From Commensalibacter communis (lineage in GTDB: Bacteria > Pseudomonadota > Alphaproteobacteria > Acetobacterales > Acetobacteraceae), in the NCBI RefSeq assembly GCF_947179015.1, contig NZ_CAMXCM010000001.1, positions 483,387 through 547,386 on the forward strand: a stretch of 64,000 nucleotides of DNA. Reading direction: 5' to 3'. Position 1 is the stretch's first letter; the number at the start of each line of letters is the position of its first letter. A program made the position numbers and the translations under genes. The notes beneath the pieces are model-generated. The model did not search any database. It had not been told where the DNA came from and saw nothing but the letters and a program-made list of their open reading frames with translations. Positions 40,815-49,618 of the stretch are shown here, in pieces.

Positions 40815-42890
40815 TTGTTGTTCACCGAACTGCAATTAAGTTACTTTCGTATATTTAAAAAGATGAAGCCTTCTAAAATGGCCTTTGGCTTATGTTGGGG
40901 CGTGATCACAGGCACTTGCACATCTATATACGTAGCTATGGCAGCCGATCCTCAGACTTACAGAGTGGAAATCAGACCAACAGGTAACAAAGATATCGAT
41001 GCCACATTATCTGATGTTTCAAGCCTTGTATCTTTAAAAAAAACCAAAGCTGTTGGGGCGTTTGCTTTGGCTGGGCGAGTCAAAGGGGATTACGATCGGT
41101 TACAAACTGCAATGGATAGTTTTGGATATTATAACGCTAAAATTAACATTAAACTTGGTGCGGGCAAGACCTTAATAAGTAATGATGATAGCAAGAAAAA
41201 AAATAAAACAGAAGCAGATATACATCAAGTTACTCAATTAGCCAACGCAATGGATGGAAGCAATCCGGATCTACCTAACTTTATTGCAAATATACCTGAT
41301 AAAACAGAGGCGGTTATTGTTGTTGATATTGATAAAGGGGATCAATATCATCTTGGTAAAATAGAGTTGGTTGAAAATAAACCTTCAACACAGCCTGTAA
41401 AAGATCCCACGTCACCGAATGCTAAGCCTAAAATAGTGTCCGAACCTGTAACATTAACAGCAGATCAACAAAAAGCCTTTAATCTAAAACCTGGGCAAGT
41501 TGCAGTATCAGCGGATGTCGTGGCTGCAAAAGGGCGTTTATTAACATCCCTGCGGGAAGATGGTCATGCATTGGCAAAGATCAGTGATCCAGTAGCCTAT
41601 TTGCGCCCAGATACGAAAACATTAGATATCGTATATCAAGTCAATCCAGGTCCAATAGTCGATTTAGGAAATATTGACTTTAGAGGGTTAAAAAAAGTTA
41701 ATGAGGATTTTGTTCGTAAACGTCTGTTATTACGTGATGGTCAATTATATCAACCATCGAAAATAGAATCCGCGCGGCAGGATTTAGCTTCTTTAGGTGT
41801 TTTTTCCAGTATTGATGCCACTGCGGCAACCAAACTTGACGTGAATGGCAAACTACCATTGGTTCTGACCTTCAAAGAATCTAAAAGAAGATCGGTCAGC
41901 TTTGAAGCAGGGTATTCAACAGATTTAGGGGGACGTTTAGGCGTGCGTTGGTCGCATCGTAATCTGTTTGGAAATGCAGAAAAGCTTAATGTTGCTGCTT
42001 TGGCTACTGGGTTAGGCGGTACGGCTCAAAGGGGACTGGGATATGATATATATGCTGATTTTACAAAACCGGACTTTCGACGTAGAGATCAAGATTTTAA
42101 TGCTCGTATCGAAGCAGTAAAGCAGAGATTATACTCCTACGATCAGACAGCACTCTTAGTTAAAGGAGGGCTAAACCGAAAAATTAATAAACGGTGGAGA
42201 GCATCTGTTTATTTAGGGGCAATCCAAGAGCGCATCATTCAGCAACACATTAAAAATGATTATACAATGATTAATGTGCCATTAGCAGTCCGATATGACA
42301 GCACAGATTTGGACAGTCCGATGATGTCGCCAACACATGGAATGAAAGGGTCTGTTTCTGTAACACCAACCACATCATTTGGGGATGGTACGATTTTCTT
42401 TGCGGCTTTAGAAGGTAGCGCTTCGACTTATTTAGACCTTGCAAAAATTGGCTTAACAGATCCAGGAGATAGCGTGTTTGCGTTCAGAGGAACGGTGGGT
42501 AGTATTCAAGGCGCATCACGAATGAATCTGCCACCAGATCAACGTATGTATGCTGGGGGAACGTCGACCGTCAGAGGATTTCGCTTTCAAGGGGTAGGGC
42601 CTCAATTCCCTGGGACAAAATATGCGGTTGGGGGGAAAGCGATGGATGCTGGAACGGTCGAGTTTCGACAAAAAATTACAGAATCTATCGGCGCACAGGC
42701 ATTTGTTGATGCCGGGCAAGTCAGTAAAACAAGTATGCCGTTTCAAGGAGATTTAAGAGTAGGTGTGGGTGCTGGCGGAAAATATTACACTCCTTTGGGA
42801 CCCATTCGTTTAGATGTCGCCGTGCCGATGAACCGTCCATCCAGAGGGGATAAATTCGAAGTGTACATCAGTTTAGGCGAGACATTTTAA
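40815..42890 (+). CDS. tamA: Translocation and assembly module protein TamA
   Basis: An outer-membrane Omp85 protein that works with TamB in envelope protein insertion or lipid transport. The 691-residue product has an N-terminal signal region (hydrophobic residues about 22-42, then AAD). Three POTRA-like domains cover about residues 50-340 (DIDFRGLKKVNEDFVRKRLL is a typical POTRA), and the barrel runs from 340 to the end. The Omp85 lid-lock motif GGTSTVRGFRFQGVGP is near residue 582, and the chain ends in phenylalanine (GETF). The likely start is TTG at 40815, with AGAGGAAAT 8 bases before it; an ATG at 40863 would still keep the signal peptide. Its stop overlaps the next start (TAATG). Confidence 0.92.
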   Translation: MLFTELQLSYFRIFKKMKPSKMAFGLCWGVITGTCTSIYVAMAADPQTYRVEIRPTGNKDIDATLSDVSSLVSLKKTKAVGAFALAGRVKGDYDRLQTAMDSFGYYNAKINIKLGAGKTLISNDDSKKKNKTEADIHQVTQLANAMDGSNPDLPNFIANIPDKTEAVIVVDIDKGDQYHLGKIELVENKPSTQPVKDPTSPNAKPKIVSEPVTLTADQQKAFNLKPGQVAVSADVVAAKGRLLTSLREDGHALAKISDPVAYLRPDTKTLDIVYQVNPGPIVDLGNIDFRGLKKVNEDFVRKRLLLRDGQLYQPSKIESARQDLASLGVFSSIDATAATKLDVNGKLPLVLTFKESKRRSVSFEAGYSTDLGGRLGVRWSHRNLFGNAEKLNVAALATGLGGTAQRGLGYDIYADFTKPDFRRRDQDFNARIEAVKQRLYSYDQTALLVKGGLNRKINKRWRASVYLGAIQERIIQQHIKNDYTMINVPLAVRYDSTDLDSPMMSPTHGMKGSVSVTPTTSFGDGTIFFAALEGSASTYLDLAKIGLTDPGDSVFAFRGTVGSIQGASRMNLPPDQRMYAGGTSTVRGFRFQGVGPQFPGTKYAVGGKAMDAGTVEFRQKITESIGAQAFVDAGQVSKTSMPFQGDLRVGVGAGGKYYTPLGPIRLDVAVPMNRPSRGDKFEVYISLGETF

Positions 42891-43699
42891 TGGCAACCGA
42901 GGATACAAAAATGACAGAAGCACAATCTACATGGCGACAAACGCATCCTATTGGATGGCGTATTCTCTTAGGATTCTCAATTTTTATCACAACGATCATT
43001 GTTTTCTTTTGTGCTTTGTTTATTTTTCTGAATACGCAATTTGGAAAAAATTATGTGTTGACCCAGATTGAAAAGCGCACACACGGTCAAGTTCAAATTG
43101 AAAATATTTCAAGCTTTTTCTCTCGCCAGTTAACGATTGCAGATGTTAAATTAAAAGATCCAAATGGTGGCGTATGGCTTAATGTGAAGCAAGTCAAGAT
43201 GGATTGGTCACCGTGGGAAAGCTTTCGTAACAGTAAAATTATTATCAATTCTCTAATTATTAAAGAACTCGATTTAAATTCATTCCCATCAAAACGCGCC
43301 GTCATAGATTTATCCAAAGATAAACGGAAACCGATCAACCTTACGTATATGGTAGACCTCCGTGATTTACAAATTCAACAACTGCTTATCTCTAAAAATA
43401 TTTCGCCAATTGAGATGCGTTTGGCGATTGAGGGGAAGGTTCTTATTCGCGATCTTTCCAAGATGGTTGATACGGAAACATTAAAAGCAGTGATGAAGGC
43501 CAAACCAAAACTGCATCTTTTGGCGTCTAAAAGGCTACCTGATTTTAAATTTAACGGAAAAGTCAGCGGTAATTTGATGGGTGAAGACGGGAAAAGTGCT
43601 TCTACGCCTTTACATTTTTCTGTCATGTTCCCTCCAGGGGCAGACACAAATAGCAAAGATAAAGCAGAAATTTACCTCGATTTAGGCAGTGGTGATTGA
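42890..43699 (+). CDS. TamB N-terminal-like protein (short paralogue, no barrel-spanning part)
   Basis: A 269-residue protein whose layout copies the first 250 residues of the downstream TamB. It has a basic/aromatic N-terminus (WRQTHPIGWRILLG), a membrane anchor (about residues 28-50), then NTQFGKNYVLTQIEKRT, LTIADVKLKDPNGGVWLNVKQVKMDWSPW and a beta-rich part ending at LDLGSGD. TamB has NTQKGQNYLANKIGDLT and IKLKDPKTGVWLSLKQTELDWSLL at the same places. The C-terminal DUF490 region and the long beta-helix are missing. Start and stop overlap tamA (TAATG) and tamB (TGATG), so it is translationally coupled to both. It is a duplicate N-terminal module, not a frameshifted TamB, because TamB has its own full anchor. 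Function unknown. Confidence 0.85.
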   Translation: MATEDTKMTEAQSTWRQTHPIGWRILLGFSIFITTIIVFFCALFIFLNTQFGKNYVLTQIEKRTHGQVQIENISSFFSRQLTIADVKLKDPNGGVWLNVKQVKMDWSPWESFRNSKIIINSLIIKELDLNSFPSKRAVIDLSKDKRKPINLTYMVDLRDLQIQQLLISKNISPIEMRLAIEGKVLIRDLSKMVDTETLKAVMKAKPKLHLLASKRLPDFKFNGKVSGNLMGEDGKSASTPLHFSVMFPPGADTNSKDKAEIYLDLGSGD

Positions 43700-46600
43700 T
43701 GAAACTGACAACAGAAAAAACGACTCAAAATCAGGAAGTGCCAAAGAAAAAATGGCGTCAGCGTCACCGTATTCTTTGGGGGTTAGGATGGTTATTTGGT
43801 GGCATCATCGGTTTGATTATCGTTGTTATTGCAGGTGCGTTTATTTTTGTGAATACGCAAAAAGGACAAAATTATCTGGCCAATAAAATTGGGGATTTAA
43901 CAAATCACACAGTTATCGTTGATGGATTAACAGGCTCTTTCCCTAATCATCTACGCGTTGCTACAATCAAGTTAAAAGATCCAAAGACTGGCGTATGGTT
44001 ATCGTTAAAACAAACAGAGCTTGACTGGTCTTTATTGGCGTTATTAAGCAAAGAGATTCATGTTGATCGACTATATGCCAAGGAGATCAATGTTTATAAT
44101 TTACCTTCACCAACAGAACCAGAGGCAGGTTCAGAGAGTAGCTCTAGCTCTTTGCCAAATATGGCGATAGCAGCGAATATTAATGATATTCAAGTCGATA
44201 AATTATATGTTTCTGACAAAGTTGCACCGATTGATCTTTCAGTGGGGATCAAGGGTAAAGTCGCGATTAAAAACGTGTTAAAAGTTGTTTCCGTTCAATC
44301 TATTAATGATTTATCCAATATTAATTTATCACTACATCTTTGGGAGTTAAATCAGGCAACGGATTTACAATTGTTGGCTGGTATTGGGGATAAAGAAGTT
44401 GAGAGTGCCTCTCTTAAAATCAATGTTAAAAAACAGTCTGATGGGTTGGTTGAACGTTTATTAAAAATGGATCAATTAACACCATTAGCTTTAAATGTCG
44501 CATTACAAGGTCCTTATAATCAACTCAAAACGCGCCTTAATTTATCAGCAGCTCAAACGAATTTAAATCTTAATGGCGATGTTGACCTTATAAACTCTAA
44601 AATGAATGTTACATTATCAGGACATTCACCTGAAATGACATTAAGCCCTACGATCGGTTGGGGAGGATGGGACTTAGACGCTAAATTACATGGTGCATTT
44701 CAGTCTCCAGCCGGCACAGGGAAATTTGAGATGACAAACTTAGCTGCAGGGGACGCAATGGTTAATAAGCTGTTGTTGCAATTTAAAGGAGAGGATTTAG
44801 CATCTCTAGGCGATCAAACAACGCAATTTAATCCTTGGATTCGTTTGAAGCTGGTTGCTGATGGCTTACGCATTCCAGGCAGCCAACCAAAATTATTGGC
44901 TGATAGTCCGCTCTCGTTAGAGGTGATTTATCATCCCAAAGAAAAAGACCAGCCTGTGGATTTACAGTTAGATCATCAGTTGATTAAAGCGGTAGGTCGT
45001 ATTTTTGTAAAACCATCTTTGCATGGAAGTATGGATTTATTTGCTCCACAACTAGGTTCTTTGGCAAAAGCAGGAAATGTTGATTTAAAAGGCTCAGCGG
45101 TTTTAAATATGGCTTTTGCATTACCTGAAGATCCAAAAAATCCTATTCATGTCGATGTGGACGGACCGTTAATGATTACTGGCGGCCTTCCAATTGCAGT
45201 GCAAATGATTGGGTCTGAAGGTCATATTGGATTGCATGCACAAATGGTTCAAGGTCAAGATCAAAAAATAGAGTTAGACTCTCTGGTCGTAAAAGGGAAA
45301 CAGATTGGTTTAAATGCTCAAGGATCATTAATTGGTGAACAAGTTAAAGGGTTGTTTAATCTAAGTGTCAACGAATTGTCAGCAGCAACCCCAATATTAA
45401 AAGGTAAAGCTAATGCTCAGGTAAATGTGGAGGGTTCGTTAAAAGATTTAGCCGCACAATTAAAATTAACAACTAACTTCACAACGGCTGCTAATAGTGG
45501 GTATGTGATTCGACCTAGCCAACTTGAATTGACAGCGAATGCACAACATTTACCTTCACAACCAACTGCGACCGTTGGGCTGACAGGAACGTTAGATCAA
45601 ACGCCATTAAATATACAATTACAAGCAGGTCAATCTGAACAACAAAAGGCCTATTATTTGAAATTACAACAAATGGAGTGGCGTGGTATCAAAGCCGTGG
45701 CCGATGTTGTAATGTCTGAAAATAATATGTTGCCTGTAGGTAAAATTAAACTTGATATCGCGCGTTTGTCTGATTTTAGTCGTTTAATTAACCAAAAGAT
45801 TGATGGTAATGTTCATCTAGATATTCATAGCTTGCCTGAAAATAAGTCCAAAGTCATGTTGGATTTGAACAGCCAACTTACGATGCCTCAGGCAAAAATA
45901 GGAAAATTATCATTATCGGGCTCTGTTGAAAATCCTATTCAAAAACCAGTTGTTAATTTAAAATTACAAGTCAATCAATTACAAGTCCCCAAAGTAGTTA
46001 GAGGTAATGCGAATATGACCGCTAATGGCGGGATGGAGAATTTAAAACTAGCACTGAATGGCAATTTTCCTGATTTAATGGACGCCAAAGGAAATATTGA
46101 TACCGCACTTACGTTGAATTTATTAAAGAAAAAAGTTGATATTCAGAAATTTGCTGCATTGGTTAAAGGCGAGAATATTCGCTTACTGGCACCTGTACAA
46201 GCAGATTTTGGTGATAAGATAGCCATTAATCGCCTTAGAATGTCTTTAGCACCACCAAGTGCTGCTGCAGCAACGATTGATATTGCAGGAGAAATCAAGC
46301 CAAAATTGGCTGTAACAGCTTCTATTCAGAATATTACGCCAGCACTGGCAAAACCATTTGCGCCAGACTTAAAAGCTAAAGGCGTTATTAATGCGCAGGC
46401 AAAACTACAGGGTACTATTGAAAAACCACAAGGAACGATTCAAGTTAATGCGCATAATATGCAGCTATTAACAGGTGCAGCAGCCTCGTTGCCTCCTGCG
46501 CAATTAAATGCGCAGGCGAATTTGAATGGCAACTCAGCAAGGCTTGATACAAAGTTACAAGTAGGACAAAAAGTGAATGCCAGCGTCACAGGAACAGTGC

Positions 46601-47952
46601 CATTACAACCTAAAGGAAACGTGGCGTTACAATTAAATGGAAATATTGATTTATCTGTAGCCAATGCGATTGTTGGGGCATCAGGTCAGCAAGTGCTTGG
46701 ATTGGTGAATATGGCGATGCAGGTGAATGGAAATGTGAATTCGCCTGTGATTACTGGGCATGTTGATTTAACAAATGGCAGTTTCCGTGATTATGCTCAA
46801 GGTGTCAGTATTCGCAATATGCAAGCCTCGATTGTTGGGCAAAGAGATTCGATTGTATTACAATCATTTTCAGCCAAAGCTGGGAACGGGACAATGGATG
46901 CGAATGGTCAAGTTGGTGTGTTTAAACCTGGCATGCCGATCAATTTGCATTTCGGTATGAAAAATGCGAAACCATTAGTTAGTGATTTACTGACAGCGAT
47001 CTTAGATGGCGATATTAATATCAAAGGAATGGCTAAGACACGTATCGATGTTGATGGTGTTGTTAAGATTAAACGTGCCGACATTAATATTCCTCATTCT
47101 ATGGCACGTTCTGTTGTCCCGTTAAAAGTTATTCGTCCAGGGGATAAAATAGAAGTGGCTCAACATGATTCTGCAGGGCCTGATATTGGTTTAAATCTTA
47201 CGGTTAAATCTGCGGGGCAAATCTTGGTTCGTGGATTTGGCCTCTTTACCGATATGGCTGGGTCATTACATGTCGGTGGGACTGCCAATGCACCACAAAT
47301 CTCTGGTGGTTTTGAAATGCAAAATGGTCATATTGATTTGGCGGGTATTTCTTTGGAATTTACCAAAGGAATTATTGGGTTTAAAGGCAGTAACGTTGAT
47401 CACAAAATTGATCCATCGTTGGATTTTGAGGTTAAGAAATCAGTTGAAGGAAATACTGTTAGTCTGGCAATTACTGGTTACGCCAGCTCGCCTAAAATAG
47501 CGTTAACATCATCCCCACCATTATCTCAGGACCGTGTCTTGGCAATGTTATTATTCGGTGTTGATTCACAAAGTCTTTCAACGACACAAATGGCTGAAAT
47601 TGGCGTAGCATTGGCAACTTTAGGTGGCGAGGGTAGTGGATTTGATCCACTAGGAACGGTTCGTAAAACGTTAGGGCTTGACCGTTTATCCGTTGGCGGA
47701 GGTAGTAGTGACGGGAAAGGATCTTCTACTGGAACCAGTGTCTCAGCAGGTAAATATATAATGAAAGGTGTTTATTTGGGTGCCAAACAATCAACGGGTA
47801 CAGCTGGCACGCAAGCTGAAATGCAAATTGATATTACCAAACGCTTAAAAGCAACAGCAACTGTTGGAACTGGACAAGATAGAACAGGTTTCGTTACCCC
47901 TGATAATGATCCAGGAAGCAGTATTGGATTATTGTACAAATTTGATTATTAA
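43699..47952 (+). CDS. tamB: Translocation and assembly module protein TamB
   Basis: A 1417-residue AsmA-like protein anchored in the inner membrane and reaching through the periplasm to TamA. The membrane anchor is at residues 29-52. A long series of beta-strand repeats (residues 60-1200) forms the lipid-conducting or chaperone groove. The C-terminal DUF490 domain (about residues 1080-1417) has ISGGFEMQNGHIDLAGISLEF, SPPLSQDRVLAMLLFGVD and a C-terminal KATATVGTGQDR barrel-like end, ending LYKFDY. The ATG at 43699 overlaps the previous gene's stop (TGATG); a TTG just upstream is unlikely. The stop overlaps that of the convergent gene, and its terminator lies inside that gene. Confidence 0.94.
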   Translation: MKLTTEKTTQNQEVPKKKWRQRHRILWGLGWLFGGIIGLIIVVIAGAFIFVNTQKGQNYLANKIGDLTNHTVIVDGLTGSFPNHLRVATIKLKDPKTGVWLSLKQTELDWSLLALLSKEIHVDRLYAKEINVYNLPSPTEPEAGSESSSSSLPNMAIAANINDIQVDKLYVSDKVAPIDLSVGIKGKVAIKNVLKVVSVQSINDLSNINLSLHLWELNQATDLQLLAGIGDKEVESASLKINVKKQSDGLVERLLKMDQLTPLALNVALQGPYNQLKTRLNLSAAQTNLNLNGDVDLINSKMNVTLSGHSPEMTLSPTIGWGGWDLDAKLHGAFQSPAGTGKFEMTNLAAGDAMVNKLLLQFKGEDLASLGDQTTQFNPWIRLKLVADGLRIPGSQPKLLADSPLSLEVIYHPKEKDQPVDLQLDHQLIKAVGRIFVKPSLHGSMDLFAPQLGSLAKAGNVDLKGSAVLNMAFALPEDPKNPIHVDVDGPLMITGGLPIAVQMIGSEGHIGLHAQMVQGQDQKIELDSLVVKGKQIGLNAQGSLIGEQVKGLFNLSVNELSAATPILKGKANAQVNVEGSLKDLAAQLKLTTNFTTAANSGYVIRPSQLELTANAQHLPSQPTATVGLTGTLDQTPLNIQLQAGQSEQQKAYYLKLQQMEWRGIKAVADVVMSENNMLPVGKIKLDIARLSDFSRLINQKIDGNVHLDIHSLPENKSKVMLDLNSQLTMPQAKIGKLSLSGSVENPIQKPVVNLKLQVNQLQVPKVVRGNANMTANGGMENLKLALNGNFPDLMDAKGNIDTALTLNLLKKKVDIQKFAALVKGENIRLLAPVQADFGDKIAINRLRMSLAPPSAAAATIDIAGEIKPKLAVTASIQNITPALAKPFAPDLKAKGVINAQAKLQGTIEKPQGTIQVNAHNMQLLTGAAASLPPAQLNAQANLNGNSARLDTKLQVGQKVNASVTGTVPLQPKGNVALQLNGNIDLSVANAIVGASGQQVLGLVNMAMQVNGNVNSPVITGHVDLTNGSFRDYAQGVSIRNMQASIVGQRDSIVLQSFSAKAGNGTMDANGQVGVFKPGMPINLHFGMKNAKPLVSDLLTAILDGDINIKGMAKTRIDVDGVVKIKRADINIPHSMARSVVPLKVIRPGDKIEVAQHDSAGPDIGLNLTVKSAGQILVRGFGLFTDMAGSLHVGGTANAPQISGGFEMQNGHIDLAGISLEFTKGIIGFKGSNVDHKIDPSLDFEVKKSVEGNTVSLAITGYASSPKIALTSSPPLSQDRVLAMLLFGVDSQSLSTTQMAEIGVALATLGGEGSGFDPLGTVRKTLGLDRLSVGGGSSDGKGSSTGTSVSAGKYIMKGVYLGAKQSTGTAGTQAEMQIDITKRLKATATVGTGQDRTGFVTPDNDPGSSIGLLYKFDY

Positions 47953-49562
47953 GTTGTTTTCTGTTCATGCTCATTAGCCATCTCTTGTAAAAGAGAGGTG
48001 GCTTTTTTGACCACATCGCTCCATACTCTTGGGCGTGTTTGTCGAATAATTCGAGTTTTTGGATACCATGGGCTATATTCAGCCCCAGAAATCCAGCGCC
48101 AGCAATTATCATATCGATCTAATAAAATGGCATTAGCTCCTAATCCACCAGCCAAATGGATGACAGAAGTATCAACAGAAATCACCAAATCTAAATTCTT
48201 GATAATTCCGGCAGTGTCATCCATATCTTGCACCTCAGTCATAGGATTAAAGACAGAAATATCTTTTGACAAATCGTTTATTTCATGCGCATGGTGCCCC
48301 ATTTGTAAACTGATAAAAGTGGCATTTTTTACAGATCGTAATAATGGGATTAGCTTAGTTAATTCAATTGAACGTTTATTATCCGTCATAACCGCATAGG
48401 CATCACTGGGATGAGGTGACCCACCCCAAACAAGACCCACTTTTAAATGTTTAGTATCAGGTAATTTTTTTTTCCAAAAATTTATTTTTTTTCGATCTGC
48501 TATTAAATAAGGTATAAATTTATGTTTGTTGGGATCAGCACTTAGGGCTCTGGGCAGGCTGATAAAAGGACAATGCCAATCAAAGAATGGTGCTTCTTCG
48601 CCACCAACCTTAACCATCGGTTTTCCTCTGATTCGCTCACAAAGCCCTTTCATTGTCTTCGCCACCCATAATTCGACAATTGCGCCGCGCTTGATAAGCT
48701 CTGGCACAAAACGCAAATACATCAAGGTATCTCCAAGTCCTTCTTCTTGAGTAATCAGAATTTTTTTCCCTTGGATATCTGTTGTATTTGTTAATGTAGG
48801 AAGCAATGTTTCACGTGGTAAACTTGTATGGTTAGGTGTGTCCAAACGGTATTCATGCTCTGCCCAACCCTGGTAATAATATTGTCCCTTCAACAAACAT
48901 AATGAATAATTTACACGTATTGGTGCCCAAAGAGGGCTAAGTATGATTGCTTTGCGATAATATATCAAAGCCTGCTCTGTATCGTTTATTGCATTATAGT
49001 AAGAAGCAAGGTTAGCTAAAATAGTAACATTATCTTCGTTACGTTGTTCTAGATATTTATATATTTTCAAGGCTTGTGGATATTTTCCTGCTTCGAAAAG
49101 AATAGTGGCTAAAATATTAAGTAACCAATCTTGTTTTTTAGAGAATATTAAGCATTTTCTGATATATAAAATTGCTTTTGATGATTGTTTTGTATGTTGT
49201 AAAATATTGGCGTAGGCAATATACAAGAGCTCGTCCGCTGATTGAAGTTTAAAGGCTTCTTCGTATACTTTAAAAATCAGGCTATATAAATTATGACTCC
49301 CCAGATAAGGTTCAAGCTCACTGCAACTGTGCTGATAAGGGGTTTCCTTAAGTTGTTGCGCTAAACAAAGATGGTACGCAGCCTCTTTGGGTTGATTGCA
49401 ACCTGCATAGGCGATCCCCAACAACGTCATAATAGGTTGGTTGAGTTTAAAATTCTTATATGGAAGTAGTAAAGCAAGGGCTTTTTCAAAATTTCCTTGA
49501 TGTAAAAGGATATTTATAGGGTGTATTATATCCTCATCAGAAGGATTGGAAATTTTTGTCAT
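47949..49562 (-). CDS. TPR protein with C-terminal glycosyltransferase-9-like domain
   Basis: A 537-residue protein. The first 230 residues are tetratricopeptide repeats (ALALLLPYKNFKLNQPIMTLLGIAY, PQALKIYKYLEQRNEDNVTILANLASYY, EQALIYYRKAIILSPLWAPI). The C-terminal part (about residue 270 on) is a GT-B-like transferase: ILITQEEGLGDTLMYLRFVP, KVGLVWGGSPHP near 390, and LVISVDTSVIHLAGGLG near 470, the pattern of GT9/heptosyltransferase-like and TPR-O-GlcNAc-transferase-like enzymes. Such proteins modify flagellin or surface proteins or glycans in other bacteria; no partner is visible here. I use the ATG at 49562; a TTG 21 bases further upstream has no better ribosome binding site. Confidence 0.8.
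   Translation of the reverse strand: MTKISNPSDEDIIHPINILLHQGNFEKALALLLPYKNFKLNQPIMTLLGIAYAGCNQPKEAAYHLCLAQQLKETPYQHSCSELEPYLGSHNLYSLIFKVYEEAFKLQSADELLYIAYANILQHTKQSSKAILYIRKCLIFSKKQDWLLNILATILFEAGKYPQALKIYKYLEQRNEDNVTILANLASYYNAINDTEQALIYYRKAIILSPLWAPIRVNYSLCLLKGQYYYQGWAEHEYRLDTPNHTSLPRETLLPTLTNTTDIQGKKILITQEEGLGDTLMYLRFVPELIKRGAIVELWVAKTMKGLCERIRGKPMVKVGGEEAPFFDWHCPFISLPRALSADPNKHKFIPYLIADRKKINFWKKKLPDTKHLKVGLVWGGSPHPSDAYAVMTDNKRSIELTKLIPLLRSVKNATFISLQMGHHAHEINDLSKDISVFNPMTEVQDMDDTAGIIKNLDLVISVDTSVIHLAGGLGANAILLDRYDNCWRWISGAEYSPWYPKTRIIRQTRPRVWSDVVKKATSLLQEMANEHEQKTT
47977..48008 (+). terminator. Intrinsic terminator of tamB, located inside the convergent gene
   Basis: GCCA-TCTCTT / AAGAGA-(GG)-TGGC with a 4-nt loop, directly followed by six T on the plus strand, begins 25 bases after the tamB stop codon. 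It lies within the 3' coding end of the minus-strand TPR-glycosyltransferase gene. There is no T-run on the minus side, so it acts only for plus-strand transcripts. Confidence 0.85.
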
Positions 49563-49618
49563 AATTACGTCGATAAAGTTCAATAAAATAAATTGATATA
49601 TAAAATAGGATCAATACT

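Noticed and set aside
42890-43699. Short TamB-like gene read as a frameshifted or split tamB
   Set aside because: The downstream tamB carries its own complete anchor and N-terminal region, so this is a duplicate module, not a broken half.
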